Shown here piece after piece: positions 12,130 through 22,240 of a stretch of 64,000 nt of DNA. The notes beneath the pieces are model-generated. The model was not told the DNA's origin. It made no database searches and was given only the letters and a program-made list of their open reading frames with translations. Both the position numbers and the translations under genes were made by a program. Numbering within the stretch: the first letter of the stretch is position 1; each line of letters starts with the position of its first letter. Origin of the DNA: Amyloporia xantha (Eukaryota > Basidiomycota > Agaricomycetes > Polyporales > Adustoporiaceae); contig JAYKKR010000023.1 of assembly GCA_036971615.1 (NCBI GenBank), forward strand, positions 558,001-622,000, written 5' to 3'.

Positions 12130-13030
12130 ATGAAGGAAACGCGCGCGTCGAAGGTGGGCTCTTGCCATATAGCGTTACTACGACTCTCTTTCGAGTCTCG
12201 GGCGAATACGAAACTCGACAAACTACTACTGCAAGGTACTGAAGTTGAGGTGGTTTGACTACAAGACTGGCCCTGGGACCCAGTAATACCTCTCGGAATA
12301 TCTCTTCGCCAAAGGATTCCCTTTAGATTCTCCGACGACGAGTCTGAGGACGATCACATATTGGATGAACAAGGTACGTAGAACATCTAGTTTCATCTTA
12401 TTGGGTACCCACATTGCACTCCATACCAGAGGAGGAGCTTATACAAAGTCTCCGCCAACAAAGTGATGCTGCGGTTACCCAGTATCTCTTTCTTGTCCAG
12501 GTCGTCGTCGGCCTGTCATGTGTACTGTGGGTCTCATTAGAAATCTACTTCGGTCGATGTCCAACTAATTCTCTGTACATATATGGTCGACGCTCGCTAG
12601 ACATCTCATCTACCTGCTCAAAGAAGACAAAGAGTCTCCACTATATGCTCTACTTCCGTACCACACGCCCGCGCAGCCAGTCCCATTTCCTACGTTTCTA
12701 GCCGTCGTGCACATTATCCTGCGACTTAACCTCATCCTTCTTCTCTTGCCACCCTCACATCCAATTCTTCGTACGCTCTCCCCGCTGCCATCTCCGTTCG
12801 ACCTCTTCCTAGCGCTTCCACTCCCCTTCGCTCATCCCTTCACGTTAATTGCGCCCGCAGTTGCACCGGTTCTTGCATTACTTGTCTCGCGTACCTGGCC
12901 GGACGTTGCGTGGTGGAGTATCGCCGGTGGTTTGACGTGGTTTGTGTACAGTGTGCGCCGGTGGGCGGAGCAGAGCGAAGAGGAGATCCGAGAGCTGGAG
13001 GGCATGCGGTACAATGCGCGCGGGGCGTGA
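12130..13030 (+). CDS. Small multi-pass membrane protein of unknown function
   Basis: Tentative start ATG 12130-12132, stop TGA 13028-13030, with at least four exons. An acidic cytosolic-looking segment FRFSDDESEDDHILDEQ is followed, after a GT-AG intron (from 12375 to the CAG before the Glu-Glu-Leu codons), by EELIQSLRQQSDAAVTQYLF and a hydrophobic QVVVGLSCVL segment. Another intron leads to YLLKEDKESPLYALLPYHTP, then at least three hydrophobic stretches (VVHIILRLNLILLLLPP, TLIAPAVAPVLALLV, WWSIAGGLTWFVYSV) and a charged tail ELEGMRYNARGA. This layout (acidic N-terminus, coiled segment, four or so helices, short charged tail) suggests a small membrane protein of the endomembrane system. I do not recognise a named family. 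Unlike its neighbours it shows no stops or frameshifts in the last three exons. The first exon is the least certain part. Confidence 0.6.
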
Positions 13031-13258
13031 TCACGCGTCTGCTCTGTACCTGCTCACGAGCTGTCACTATGGGGCATGTCTAATGTCCGACTCTTAGCTT
13101 CTAGGTTCTCTGCCAACGTCATCAAGACGTACACTGTGTGTTACGTCTTCTTACCGTAGGCTTCCATCTCATGTCCACTGTTTGATACGTTTGGACGCTC
13201 ACTGCCAATTGACAGTAATGATTCCCATTCAATCGACCGGGCACAACATATTGTATTA

Positions 13259-15030
13259 GGAGGTTTGCTACGAGAAGGTGCTCGAGCAGGTGGGCAAGAA
13301 CCAGACCCTCGTTTTCGTTCATTCTCGGAAAGTGACAATCAAGCAGGAGAATATCACGCAGTTCGTCAAGGCCGATGGTGCAGCGTCGGAGATTTTGCTG
13401 GAGGAATCGGATAACGTGGAAGACTCCAATTTGAAGGACTTGCTTCAGTTTGGGTTTGGTATTCATCATGTCAAGATGTCCAGAGAAGATAGTGGTTTGG
13501 TTGAAGAGCTCTTTGTCGATGGTCATCTTCAAGTCCTAGTTTGTACTGCAACGCTGGCTTGGGGTGTCAATTTACCTGTGCATACCGTTACTATCAAGGG
13601 TACGCAAGTCTACAATCCTGGGAAGGGTTCGTGGGTCGACCTACCATCAAGAGACGTTCTACAAATGCTCAGTCAACACGCTGGGCGTCCACGGTACTTC
13701 GGGGAAGGTATCATCATCATCATCACGAACCACTCCGGGATGCAGTACTATCGCAGTCTGATGAACCAGCGATTGCCTATCGAGTCCCAATTCGTGTCGA
13801 AACTGGCGGACAATCTCAACGCTGAGATTGTCTTGGGGACCATCCAGAATCGGGATAAAAGCCGTCCAGTGGCTTGGGTATACGTATTTGTATGTTACTT
13901 CCCACTTATGATTCTAGTGTTCCGCTTATAAAATCCATTTCTAAATGTATGTTCACATGCTAAGGGATCCGACACTATATCGCGTTGATCACGATTATCA
14001 GGAGGACGACCCTGCTCGTGGAGAAGCGTGCTGACATTCCCACATGGCTGCTGCTCTAAATACCACCTCATCAAGTACAAGCGAGCGTTGGGACGCTTCC
14101 AGAGTACCGAGCTCGGTTGGATTGCTTCACATTATAACATCACCTACAACTCGATGATGATGTACATTCAGCATTTCTAACCTACGATGACGATGTTAGA
14201 GCTATTCCGAGTATTCGCGTTGTCACAAGAATTCAAGCTGCTGCCGGTATATAGCATTGATACATACTTGTATGCGACGCGCTCATATCACTATTTTACA
14301 CTTGTAGGTCCGGCAGGATGTGAGTGATATCGTATTATAGTATTTTGTGTGAGCTCATTTGGTTTTTTTCCGCATAAGAAAGATTGGAGTTGGGTAAGTT
14401 ACTGGAGCGAGCTCCTATTTCGATCAAGGAAAGCGTCGAGGAGTCCGCGGCTAAGATCAACGTGCTGCTGCAAGCGTTTATCTCGCAGCTCAAACTCGAA
14501 CGCCAGTTCCACAGGAATTTACCTAAACGGCAGTTACTGACGTTATTGCTATAGGGCTCGCTCTTGTCGCCGATATGGTGTATGTGCAGCAATCTGCCGG
14601 GTGGTGAGTTCTTATGTCACACGCAATATCTTTCCAATTGATTTTAGCGAGCCATGTTCGGGATATGCTTGAAACGTGGGTGGGCTATTCCTGCCAAGAC
14701 GGCTCTTGATCTTCGCAAGATGCTTGACAGGAAAATGTAAGTGGCTGTATTCAGGAAGATTGATCGCTCATTGAAGTGTTTCAGATGAGGTTTAATGACA
14801 CCTCTGCGACAGTTCAAAGGTGTTTGTGCAGAGATCATACGAAAGGCCGAGGGCAAAGAATTCGTACGTATTTCATTGTTGAGTTCTCATGCTGTTCTCA
14901 TATGTAACTATAGCCTTAGTATCGTTACTTCGACTTGGTAAGTTATCTCAGATGTATAGGTCTCATGAGCAACTACTAATGAATGTATCGACCACAGAGC
15001 CCTCCTGAAATCGGTGAGCATAGCGGCGTA
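13259..15030 (+). pseudogene. BRR2: Fragment of BRR2 (U5 snRNP 200-kDa helicase)
   Basis: Homology starts inside the second RecA domain of the N-terminal helicase cassette: [13 protein letters not shown] (13290-13330), [29 protein letters not shown] (13530-13580), [11 protein letters not shown], then QLPIES-like [27 protein letters not shown] (13770-13850). It continues through Sec63-type sequence: FQSTELGRIASHYNITYNSM (14095-14150), MLELFRVFALSQEFKLLP (14190-14246), [11 protein letters not shown] (14388-14420), [54 protein letters not shown] and YRYFDL. BRR2 unwinds U4/U6 in the spliceosome. This copy lacks the first RecA domain and the whole C-terminal cassette. It has frameshifts near 14,030-14,070, a TAG replacing the conserved Trp before YRYFDL (about 14,916), and motif VI altered to SQHAGRP instead of GRAGRP. 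Introns are retained, so it is a DNA-level fragment. Confidence 0.85.
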
Positions 15031-15266
15031 TGGAAGGCGGGTAATATGATCTGCACGGATTTTCGGTTCATGTCTCCTTGATTAGAATTAGCTGGGAATT
15101 ATGATTTTCATCAGATTGCCATTTTTCACTCATCTCGACGACAGAGACAGATAGCAATATGAAGTACTGTAGCTGTGCCAAATAGGGTGTAAATGATGTC
15201 ACCGCTGAACGAGCAAAGGCTCAGTAGCAAAACGGTACCCGATTCTTGAAGGCAGTCATCTATGAA

Positions 15267-15670
15267 TCACTTGACAAGCTGTGGTTCGGCCTCCTTCTGC
15301 CTCTTCTCTGCTGCTGCCTTGGCTTCGCTGAGAAGCTAACACCATCTCTCTTCTGGCGGATCCCAACTGCCCAGTTCTCGCTTCATCTCGTTGACGTCCT
15401 GGCCCCACCTTTCTTCCCAGTAGACCGTGATCAGACCCATAGCACTGCTGCTACACTTGACAGCCCACGGCACCAATTCTCGGGCAACCTTGCGCGCTGC
15501 TCCGAAGTGAGATATGGGTGTCCGAATACGACGGGGAAGCCAGCTACGGTTCGGCAGACTCGAAGAACTTGAGCGCGAGCAGCAGCATTCTGGAGAACCT
15601 GCCACAAATCACCACCCTCGCGGAAATCTTTGTGTCGTGGTAGGCTTCTAGCTTTGCGGGCACGACTTGC
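15267..15670 (-). pseudogene. Decayed unidentified gene
   Basis: On the minus strand three adjacent frames each look coding in turn: DFREGGDLWQVLQNAAARAQ...FPVVFGHPYLTSEQRARLPENW, then MGLITVYWEERWGQDVNEMKRE, then LLSEAKAAAEKRQKEAEPQL ending at TGA 15267-15269. A TAG (RC, about 15,335) and two frame changes separate them. The alanine/glutamate-rich end resembles a charged C-terminal tail. I do not recognise the family. The changing frame makes it a pseudogene if it is coding at all. Confidence 0.35.
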
Positions 15671-15720
15671 TGGAGCTTTGTTATCAGCTTCCGAGTGCCC
15701 TTCGCGCGTTCAACGTTCAA

Positions 15721-15842
15721 CGCGTATGTCACACATGTGACACACGCGACATTACGCGTGCAAACTTGTCCAACCACCTCTCGCGTATGTCACACATGTG
15801 ACACACGCGACATTACGCGTGCAAACTTGTCCAACCACCTCT
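15721..15842. repeat. 61-bp perfect tandem duplication
   Basis: Copy 1 is 15721-15781 and copy 2 is 15782-15842; each begins CGCGTATGTCACACATGTGA and ends CAACCACCTCT. Each unit has the palindrome CACATGTG and two ACGCG-type motifs. It lies 60-180 bases upstream of the ATG at 15903, so it is probably in that gene's promoter or 5' leader. Confidence 0.9.
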
Positions 15843-15902
15843 TCGCGAGTTCGTTTGGCCCACTTCTCATCTTCTACGCTCAACTCAGCCGGTCTTGCCA
15901 AG

Positions 15903-18133
15903 ATGCCGGAAGCCGATGTGACCCGAGCTTCAACGCATGTGGTACAAAAGGTCTGCGATCGTTATTTTCGCAAGCATGGACGCGTTCTGCAAGGTGAGTG
16001 GAAGAGCACCACCAACGTGCGGAGGCCTCACCATCTTTGTTCTGTAGGCCATCTGCACCTCTTTCCTAGGACATTTGCTGATGGTACTGCTACGAAAAAT
16101 TATATCACTTGTACTACTGAAAAGCGCGGCTACTCTGATGAGCTCGAACCCACGCCCGCCGATTATGTGCCCAATGCTCATGATGCTGCCCGCAGCAAAA
16201 ATCGTGCTTGGCAGTATTTGCTCAAGCCCCTGACTGATGGAGAAGTACTTGTCAAAGTCCGAGGCAAGGAGATATTTCTCGCTGCTGGCCATGTGAGTAA
16301 GCCCTTGTATTTGATGGCAACTTCAGCACTAATCTCACCCGCTCATTACCTACTCTATGCAGCATGGAATGCGCATGAATCTTGGCCTGGAGGCATCCAT
16401 ACTGTTTCTTAAGAAAGAACATTATGACGACATTATTCAGCACGATGTCCCCGGGCCCAACGCCAACAAAACGAAAGCCAAGAAGCTGCGCTCATTCCTA
16501 CTGGACTCACGGTTCATTGTTCCTGGCTCTCATAATCCGGAGGCTAATCGAATCATGAACATATTCGCAGCAGTCGTCTGTGATGAGACCGTGTTCGCCC
16601 TTGTGGACTTCGCTCGGCTTGTCACGATTCATGTGATTAGCTTGGACCGCCTTTGGGAGCAGGCTGATCTTGTGCCAGGCAGCGAGGTAGGTGTACCCCA
16701 CGTCTTGTGGATTTGGGCTGATGAATTAATGAATGCCTATCAGCTTTGGTCGTCAATGTGGGGTAAAGATCATGGGCCGGACTGGATTGATGAAATCCCA
16801 GCCGCTATAAGAGCTCTCCAAGCCTGGCGCGTCGAGGTTCTCACAGGCGGGCCTGCTAGTAAGACACCCCTTGTGAAACAGCTCTGTGAAAAACAGCACA
16901 TATTCAACGGGTTCGGCCGCCATCTCAGCCACGACCTTTTGTACAGTTTAGGTATTCACCCAGGGGCCCCAGCTACGGACGTATGCAAAGTAGACACTCA
17001 GTTCGAACGGTTCCAGCAGGGTATCATTGCATACATGAGTCGATGGGCCTCCAAGGAATACCTTCGTCTTGTCGCTGGCATTCCCAATATGGAGAATCCA
17101 CTGGCCTTCAACATGAAATCTGATCGTAACTATTTTACTCATGATGTGTGGGTCTATCGGAGACAGAGTGTCTACGTTCCAAGTGCACTCAATGACCGTC
17201 TAGCACAAGAAGGCATGTATGATCCTACTCACGTTATAGGCATGTCTCATCTTCCTTTTGAGTTCATGCCGTGCTTATTATATGCAGGACAACCATACAA
17301 CAAGCCAGTAGATCCCACACTCCTTACGCTCGATAGATACGAGTACAAGGAGCGTCCTGTGATGATGTACAAGCAAGGGAAATTCACTATCTATACTCCA
17401 ATACTGGCCCAACCACCACCGGAATGGCGGTTTCAGCCTGATAGTCCAGGTGTAAGTGTGATTAACTTCAGAGTGATGTCTGGTTTCACATTCATTCCCA
17501 GGTCCTGGCACCTGATGCTCGACATGCCGGATATGTGACAACCCTTGGATTTGCACAGTTCCGCAATCAAGTCCAGAATAAAATTGATCCCAACTCACCA
17601 GCACCTGTGGGACGTCCAAAGAAGGTAAACACATCTCCGACTGCGAATACATCCCAAAGGCTGATCATTGTCGTGCACTGCACAACAACCAGCAAAAGAC
17701 AGGCAATGTCGGGCGGCCTGCACAGCGCCCCAAAGTCGCCACTTTGCGCCAGCACGCGCAAGTTGGCAGGCAGCAGCGCGAACGCTTATTACGGATGCTG
17801 GCCGAAGTCTTTGGACATAGGGTAGGCAGTGCAGACACGGCGGATGATAGTGAGGACGAAGGATCAAAGAGTCGTGCAGATAGCGAAGTCCATGCGCAGC
17901 CACAATCAATACCTTCTGGCAGCATTTCTGCAGGCGCATTCACATCTGGACAGAACGACAATGGCACAAGGCGCGTCACCCGTAGTTTGCGTCGTTGTAC
18001 CAGTAGGTCACTTGTGCACAGCTTCGCATGCGTGAGGAGGACTGATAGGAACACTTGTGTAGATGACATGTATGAGGATGCTCATGGCACGAGCACCGGT
18101 GACCATGTGAACAAGAGACCAAGACAAGTGTGA
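15903..18133 (+). CDS. Intron-containing orphan gene of unknown function
   Basis: ATG at 15903 (MPEADVTRASTHVVQKV), TGA at 18131-18133. Exon 1 ends at a GTGAGT near 15,993. Exon 2 (about 16,070-16,293) encodes TCTTEKRGYSDELEPTPADY and ends at GTGAGT. The main exon from about 16,363 encodes 350 residues including EASILFLKKEHYDDI, FIVPGSHNPEANRIM, VPHVLWIWADELMNAYQLW, GIIAYMSRWASKEYLRLV, DVWVYRRQSVYVPSALND and ERPVMMYKQGKFTIYTP. After an intron at about 17,452-17,501 comes VLAPDARHAGYVTTLGFAQF, GRPKK, and a disordered Ser/Asp-rich tail containing DTADDSEDEGSKSRAD. I recognise no domain. The frame stays open across the large exon and splice sites are canonical, which favours a real gene. Multi-copy transposon-associated origin is possible because similar orphan proteins and fragments flank it. 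Confidence 0.55.
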
Positions 18134-18410
18134 CCATGTGACCAGGCACGCAGCCTGACTTGAGTCCAAATCCTCGACATTTGCTGGGCTGGCCACATTC
18201 TTCTGAGGTCTGTAGAGGTATTGGGGAGGATCCGAGTCTGACTCGGAGCGGATTGTAAACGAAGTGATGTTGGTGGTTTTATGCAGGGCACCTCGTGAAC
18301 GATCACTTTCTACTTCCGTTGTACACCCAGTGTCTTGTTATATTTCAGGCCGGTCTAGATTTGCATTCTATACAATATGTTCTTACATCGTCGTAACAGA
18401 GATACCTGTT

Positions 18411-18735
18411 TTAATTGCTGCGCGACAATATGATACTGAAGCCACCAAAAGACGCGGCTATCCACATGTCCGAAGTGAACCTCGTCATACCGCAACTAGA
18501 ATTTGATCCAGATGCATCGGACTCGCGGGCTGAAGTTCTCCATGTCGTGTTGCTGGGTGTTGTAAAATACTGGTGGCGCAATGCTTGCTCCCGCCTCAAC
18601 TCCGATAACAAGGATCTATTGAAGACTTGTCTTTCCAGTCTTGATGTTTCCCGGTTAGGTGTTCCACGTCTCCGAGGCCATACTCACGTCGACGTCAACC
18701 CAGATTACATATTGCATGTGCCGAACCCCCAGTGA
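18411..18735 (+). pseudogene. Fragment of an agaricomycete repeat-type protein
   Basis: An open frame with LKPPKDAAIHMSEVNLVIPQ, then DSRAEVLHVVLLGVVKYWWRNACSRL and LLKTCLSSLDVSRLGVPRLRGH. I associate the E-V-L-H-V-V-L-L-G-V-V-K-Y-x-W pattern with multi-copy proteins of unknown function in mushroom genomes, probably of transposon origin; that is from memory and uncertain. The frame ends abruptly at 18,735 and has no clear start, so this is an internal fragment. Confidence 0.4.
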
Positions 18736-18798
18736 GCTGGCTATCGGTTTACACTGACCCGCACAATGGAATCCCATGGATTACTCAATGTCTGTCAT

Positions 18799-18838
18799 GA
18801 CTAGATTGCATAGGATTCGTTGACAATGTAATCTAGTC
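18799..18838. repeat. Small inverted repeat
   Basis: Perfect 9-bp arms GACTAGATT (18799-18807) and AATCTAGTC (18830-18838) around a 22-base spacer, between the fragment at 18.7 kb and the 3' end of the KDZ remnant. It could be a hairpin terminator or transposon-end remnant; there is no further support. Confidence 0.5.
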
Positions 18839-18959
18839 TACTGATACAGCCAATACGTCACTTTTCATTGGGTCCAAATCCGTGGAATCCAAGTGGCGTG
18901 AGGATTGACATCCATCACGCACCCTCCCATTTAAATCTCAAAGGAACTTCGTTTGCTGT

Positions 18960-21900
18960 GTGACTACTACAACCCCTCAGAGAATGGTGGCGTCTCATCG
19001 ACTTCCGGGTAAACGGCTAAACGCACCCACTCGGGCACGAACCGCCACACATGAGCACAGTGGTCTCTCATGGCACACCACATGTCAGCCTGCTGGTGAG
19101 CATACGCCTCCAGTACCTCCTGGTGCTCTTCCGACTCGGGGAACATCCGCCCAATCTGGTCCACCCACCAATCAGCCTGATAATCGTGGAACTCAAGAAT
19201 CCGACGCATCTCCTCAACAAGCATCTTGCATTTCTCTGCCCACTGATGTGCCCTTGCTCGGGCTTTACACCACTCAACCCGCAAAGCTGTGTATGGTGGT
19301 CAGTTCTTGGGTGACATCACGCATCTTCGAGAGCTCACCCTCCTGCAATATTTCTGGCTCGTGCTCACCATTGCTGCCAACTCCGGTAGTCCGCCATATC
19401 CAGGACAATGAACGACGTCCCTCACTTTCGCCAAACAGTCCTTCCGTCATGCCTCGCACGTCACCATCTTCGAGGTCCCTCAATTCACCCTGCCAGGAAG
19501 TTTCACCCAGTACGTGGCCTAGGACGAGCAGCACGTCACGGCCCCTGCAATACCGAGCAACGTCTGCGTCAATGGTGTCCTGAATGGTCGAGATGATCGT
19601 GTGTGCACACGTATTCGGTCGCTGACCACAGATAAACTGATCTTTGAAATTATAAAGGTGGCTGCGAAGACGCAGATGGCGGCGCAGATCATCCAGGATA
19701 TCATGGGCCTGCGCAATGCGCAAACGAAATTCATAATCGATGAGGGTTGGATCACACGGCATGTGGGTGCATATCGCTGACGGCAAGAATAGTGGAACCT
19801 TTGCTGTAATCGCAGTACCGGCCCGCAGTTCAGCAACGCCCGGCATGAAGAGGTGCTGGATCTCAGTCCATGTATCAATCTTGCGTTGAAGCATGTTTTG
19901 CCTCTCGAGCAACTTCACGCGTTGAAGATCGGTTGAGTATTGTCCAAGTACACCAATGTCGATGGACAAGCGACGTCTAACAGCGTGTCAGAAGGGGGCT
20001 ACACATATCTTTGGAGTAACTCACTGATGCTCCGCCAACTCAAGTCCGGTATTAATAAGAACACTCGGGGAGACCTGCTCGTGCAGCCTAGCAATGGCTT
20101 CACCTTCGCGGAGGCGTCTGGCATCTTCCTGTGCCAGCTCGAGTCGCACAGCGGCTTGAGTAACAGCTACGCACAAGTCCGTCATTCAGCCTATATGGCT
20201 AGTCATAAGGGAGGTCACACTTACTGTAATGTTTGACTTCGAAGGGATTGGGCTGTCGGGGATCAGCCTCCCACTTCTTGACAGCCTCTTCCCACTCTGC
20301 TGTCCGCTCAGGTGGTAGAGCTGCATGCAGTGCGCGGAACGCAGCGACATGGTCGCTGCACTCCGGCAATGCGGTCTGGATTTTTGCGAGCATCGTGGAT
20401 GCTGTACAATAGTTAGACATCATACATGGTGGGAGAACTACAGGGACTCACCTAGCGTACAGACTTCGCGCCAGTTATATTCTGTGAAGACATCATTGAA
20501 TCGATCACGGTGTGCTTCAGCGCCCATCTCTTTTGTGGAGGAGGCAACCGAGTTGCCTGCTGGCCATCCACACTCAATGGCCTCATCATTGGTACACCCG
20601 ACGTTCTTGGTGAGATTGAACAAGAAATTTGTGTTACATTGTTCTTGATGTGCCGGAATGCGAAACTTCGGCATAAGGAAAGTGATCTCGCGTTTGTCAA
20701 AATCCCAGGTGGGCGAGTGTTGTAGCATGTGATCCGAGTCAACGAAATATGCGTATGCATTGTTCAACCCTGGGTTAGCTTGGTCCGAAGATACCTTCTT
20801 TCGTTTGAGCCCGCAATTAACATCAAGACCGACAAAGATGCGATATAGCCAGCTGTCACAATCAGTAAGTGAGAAATGATAGACCCGGGGATAGGTATTA
20901 TGCATACCTTCTTTCAGGAGGCGCATCTTGCGAATCCGGCCGGAGGTTTTTGCCAGGGTGCGGACAGCAAGGATAATGAATTGCACAGCTTCCTGGCAAT
21001 GTAGCTGCAATACCGGCAGGATCATGCCCGCGTACGGCTTGCTTCAGCATCTTGACGCGGCACCATTTCCTGATCATGCACATGAAAGCAGCGTGTTGGT
21101 CCTATCAAGTCACCTTGTTAGATATCATTTAGGTAAAAAATCTACGGGAAATACCTTGGGAGTATCTAGGCCGGTATTATCTGAGCGCCGCTCCAGGGTT
21201 GCATAATATTGGTAATCAGACATGTTGGCTTGTGCTGAGAGGGCATGGAAATGCTCCATGAGACGGAAAGTGGCCGCTATCTTCAGATTCTGATTAGTGG
21301 CAGAAAACAATGATGCTCGAAGCAATTGAACAGGAAGGGGTGCTGCCGATTCACAGCCACAGAAGTCAAGCCCTACGGAGTGGATTCCAGAAATGTCTAG
21401 GATAACAAAATCATCCCCCCATGGCCGCTGAGGGTTTACGCATCGTGTTCCGATCGGATGGCCAAGTTGGATACGGAGACCGGCCTGTCTCAACGTCTTG
21501 CGCCGAAAATGAGTGCGATACCAGCACTATCATAGTAGAGTCAGCGTCAATACCCGTTCGCTACCAATAGGCACATTGCATGTACGTACCTTGATACGGT
21601 AGAGTGGGTTGCGTTTCTGCATTTCTACGATACACGGCTCACAGCACATGTGCATGTCATTGCAGTCGACACAATGTATCAACACTGGACCATCGGCGCA
21701 CTTAGCGCAGATCGGATCTGTGTAGCCACATCGGCCTTCGTGAAGCAGGAGCTCTGCGAGCCATTGGTCTCTGTACGGCATCGAATCACACAGCGGATTG
21801 TCCTGACAAGTATAATGTCAGCGTGCGAGCATGCTGTACTTATGAGATGAATACCTACAGCTGCAGTCCGGCGGTGGGGCTTATGCTGGTCCTTGATCTC

Positions 21901-22240
21901 TGGTAGCTCATGCAGACAATCCATGTCAAGATCACCGTAAGAGTTGAGAGACTCGAGTGAAGGGCATGAGGGATCAGTAGCGAAACTCAGGAGCGAGGGA
22001 GGAGGAGTATGAGGTGGTGGTGCAATATTGCTCAGGTAGGACGTCTGAGTGTTGGCATAGGAGACAAACTCCGTGCGGCGATGGAGAGTCTGCGGCGGGA
22101 GACGTCCTGAATCAGCGTCATCATCATACGGATCACTGGGCTTCTTAGTGCAGCGTCGTTTTCAACGCCGCCATGAACGTCAACCAGGACTTGAGCGATG
22201 TGAGAGGGCCGTGAGAAGGCATAGTCCAGATGTGGGGATA
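18960..22240 (-). mobile_element. KDZ transposon remnant 1 (CxC2 cluster plus KDZ protein)
   Basis: Minus-strand multi-exon gene. N-terminal region: DMDCLHELPEIKDQHKPHRR (about 21,890-21,930). Then the CxC2-like cysteine cluster, WLAELLLHEGRCG, CAKCADGP, CVDCNDMHMCCEPC, RNPLYRI (21,600-21,780), and LGHPIGTRCVNPQRPWGDDF (21,410-21,470). Next the conserved RGHDPAGIAATLPGSC with HYPCCPHPGKNL (20,930-21,030), LDVNCGLKRKKVSSDQANPG (about 20,770-20,840), and FLMPKFRIPAHQEQC followed by ASSTKEMG (about 20,520-20,680). The C-terminal helical region, RLRSHLYNFKDQFICGQRPN and the GLFGESEGRRSLSWIWR segment, extends to about 18,967. KDZ (Kyakuja-Dileera-Zisupton) proteins are DDE-type transposases. Between AYAYFVDSDH and FLMPKF the protein is much shorter than usual, so the conserved catalytic core is missing. 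No terminal repeats or target duplication were identified, so ends are approximate. Confidence 0.85.
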
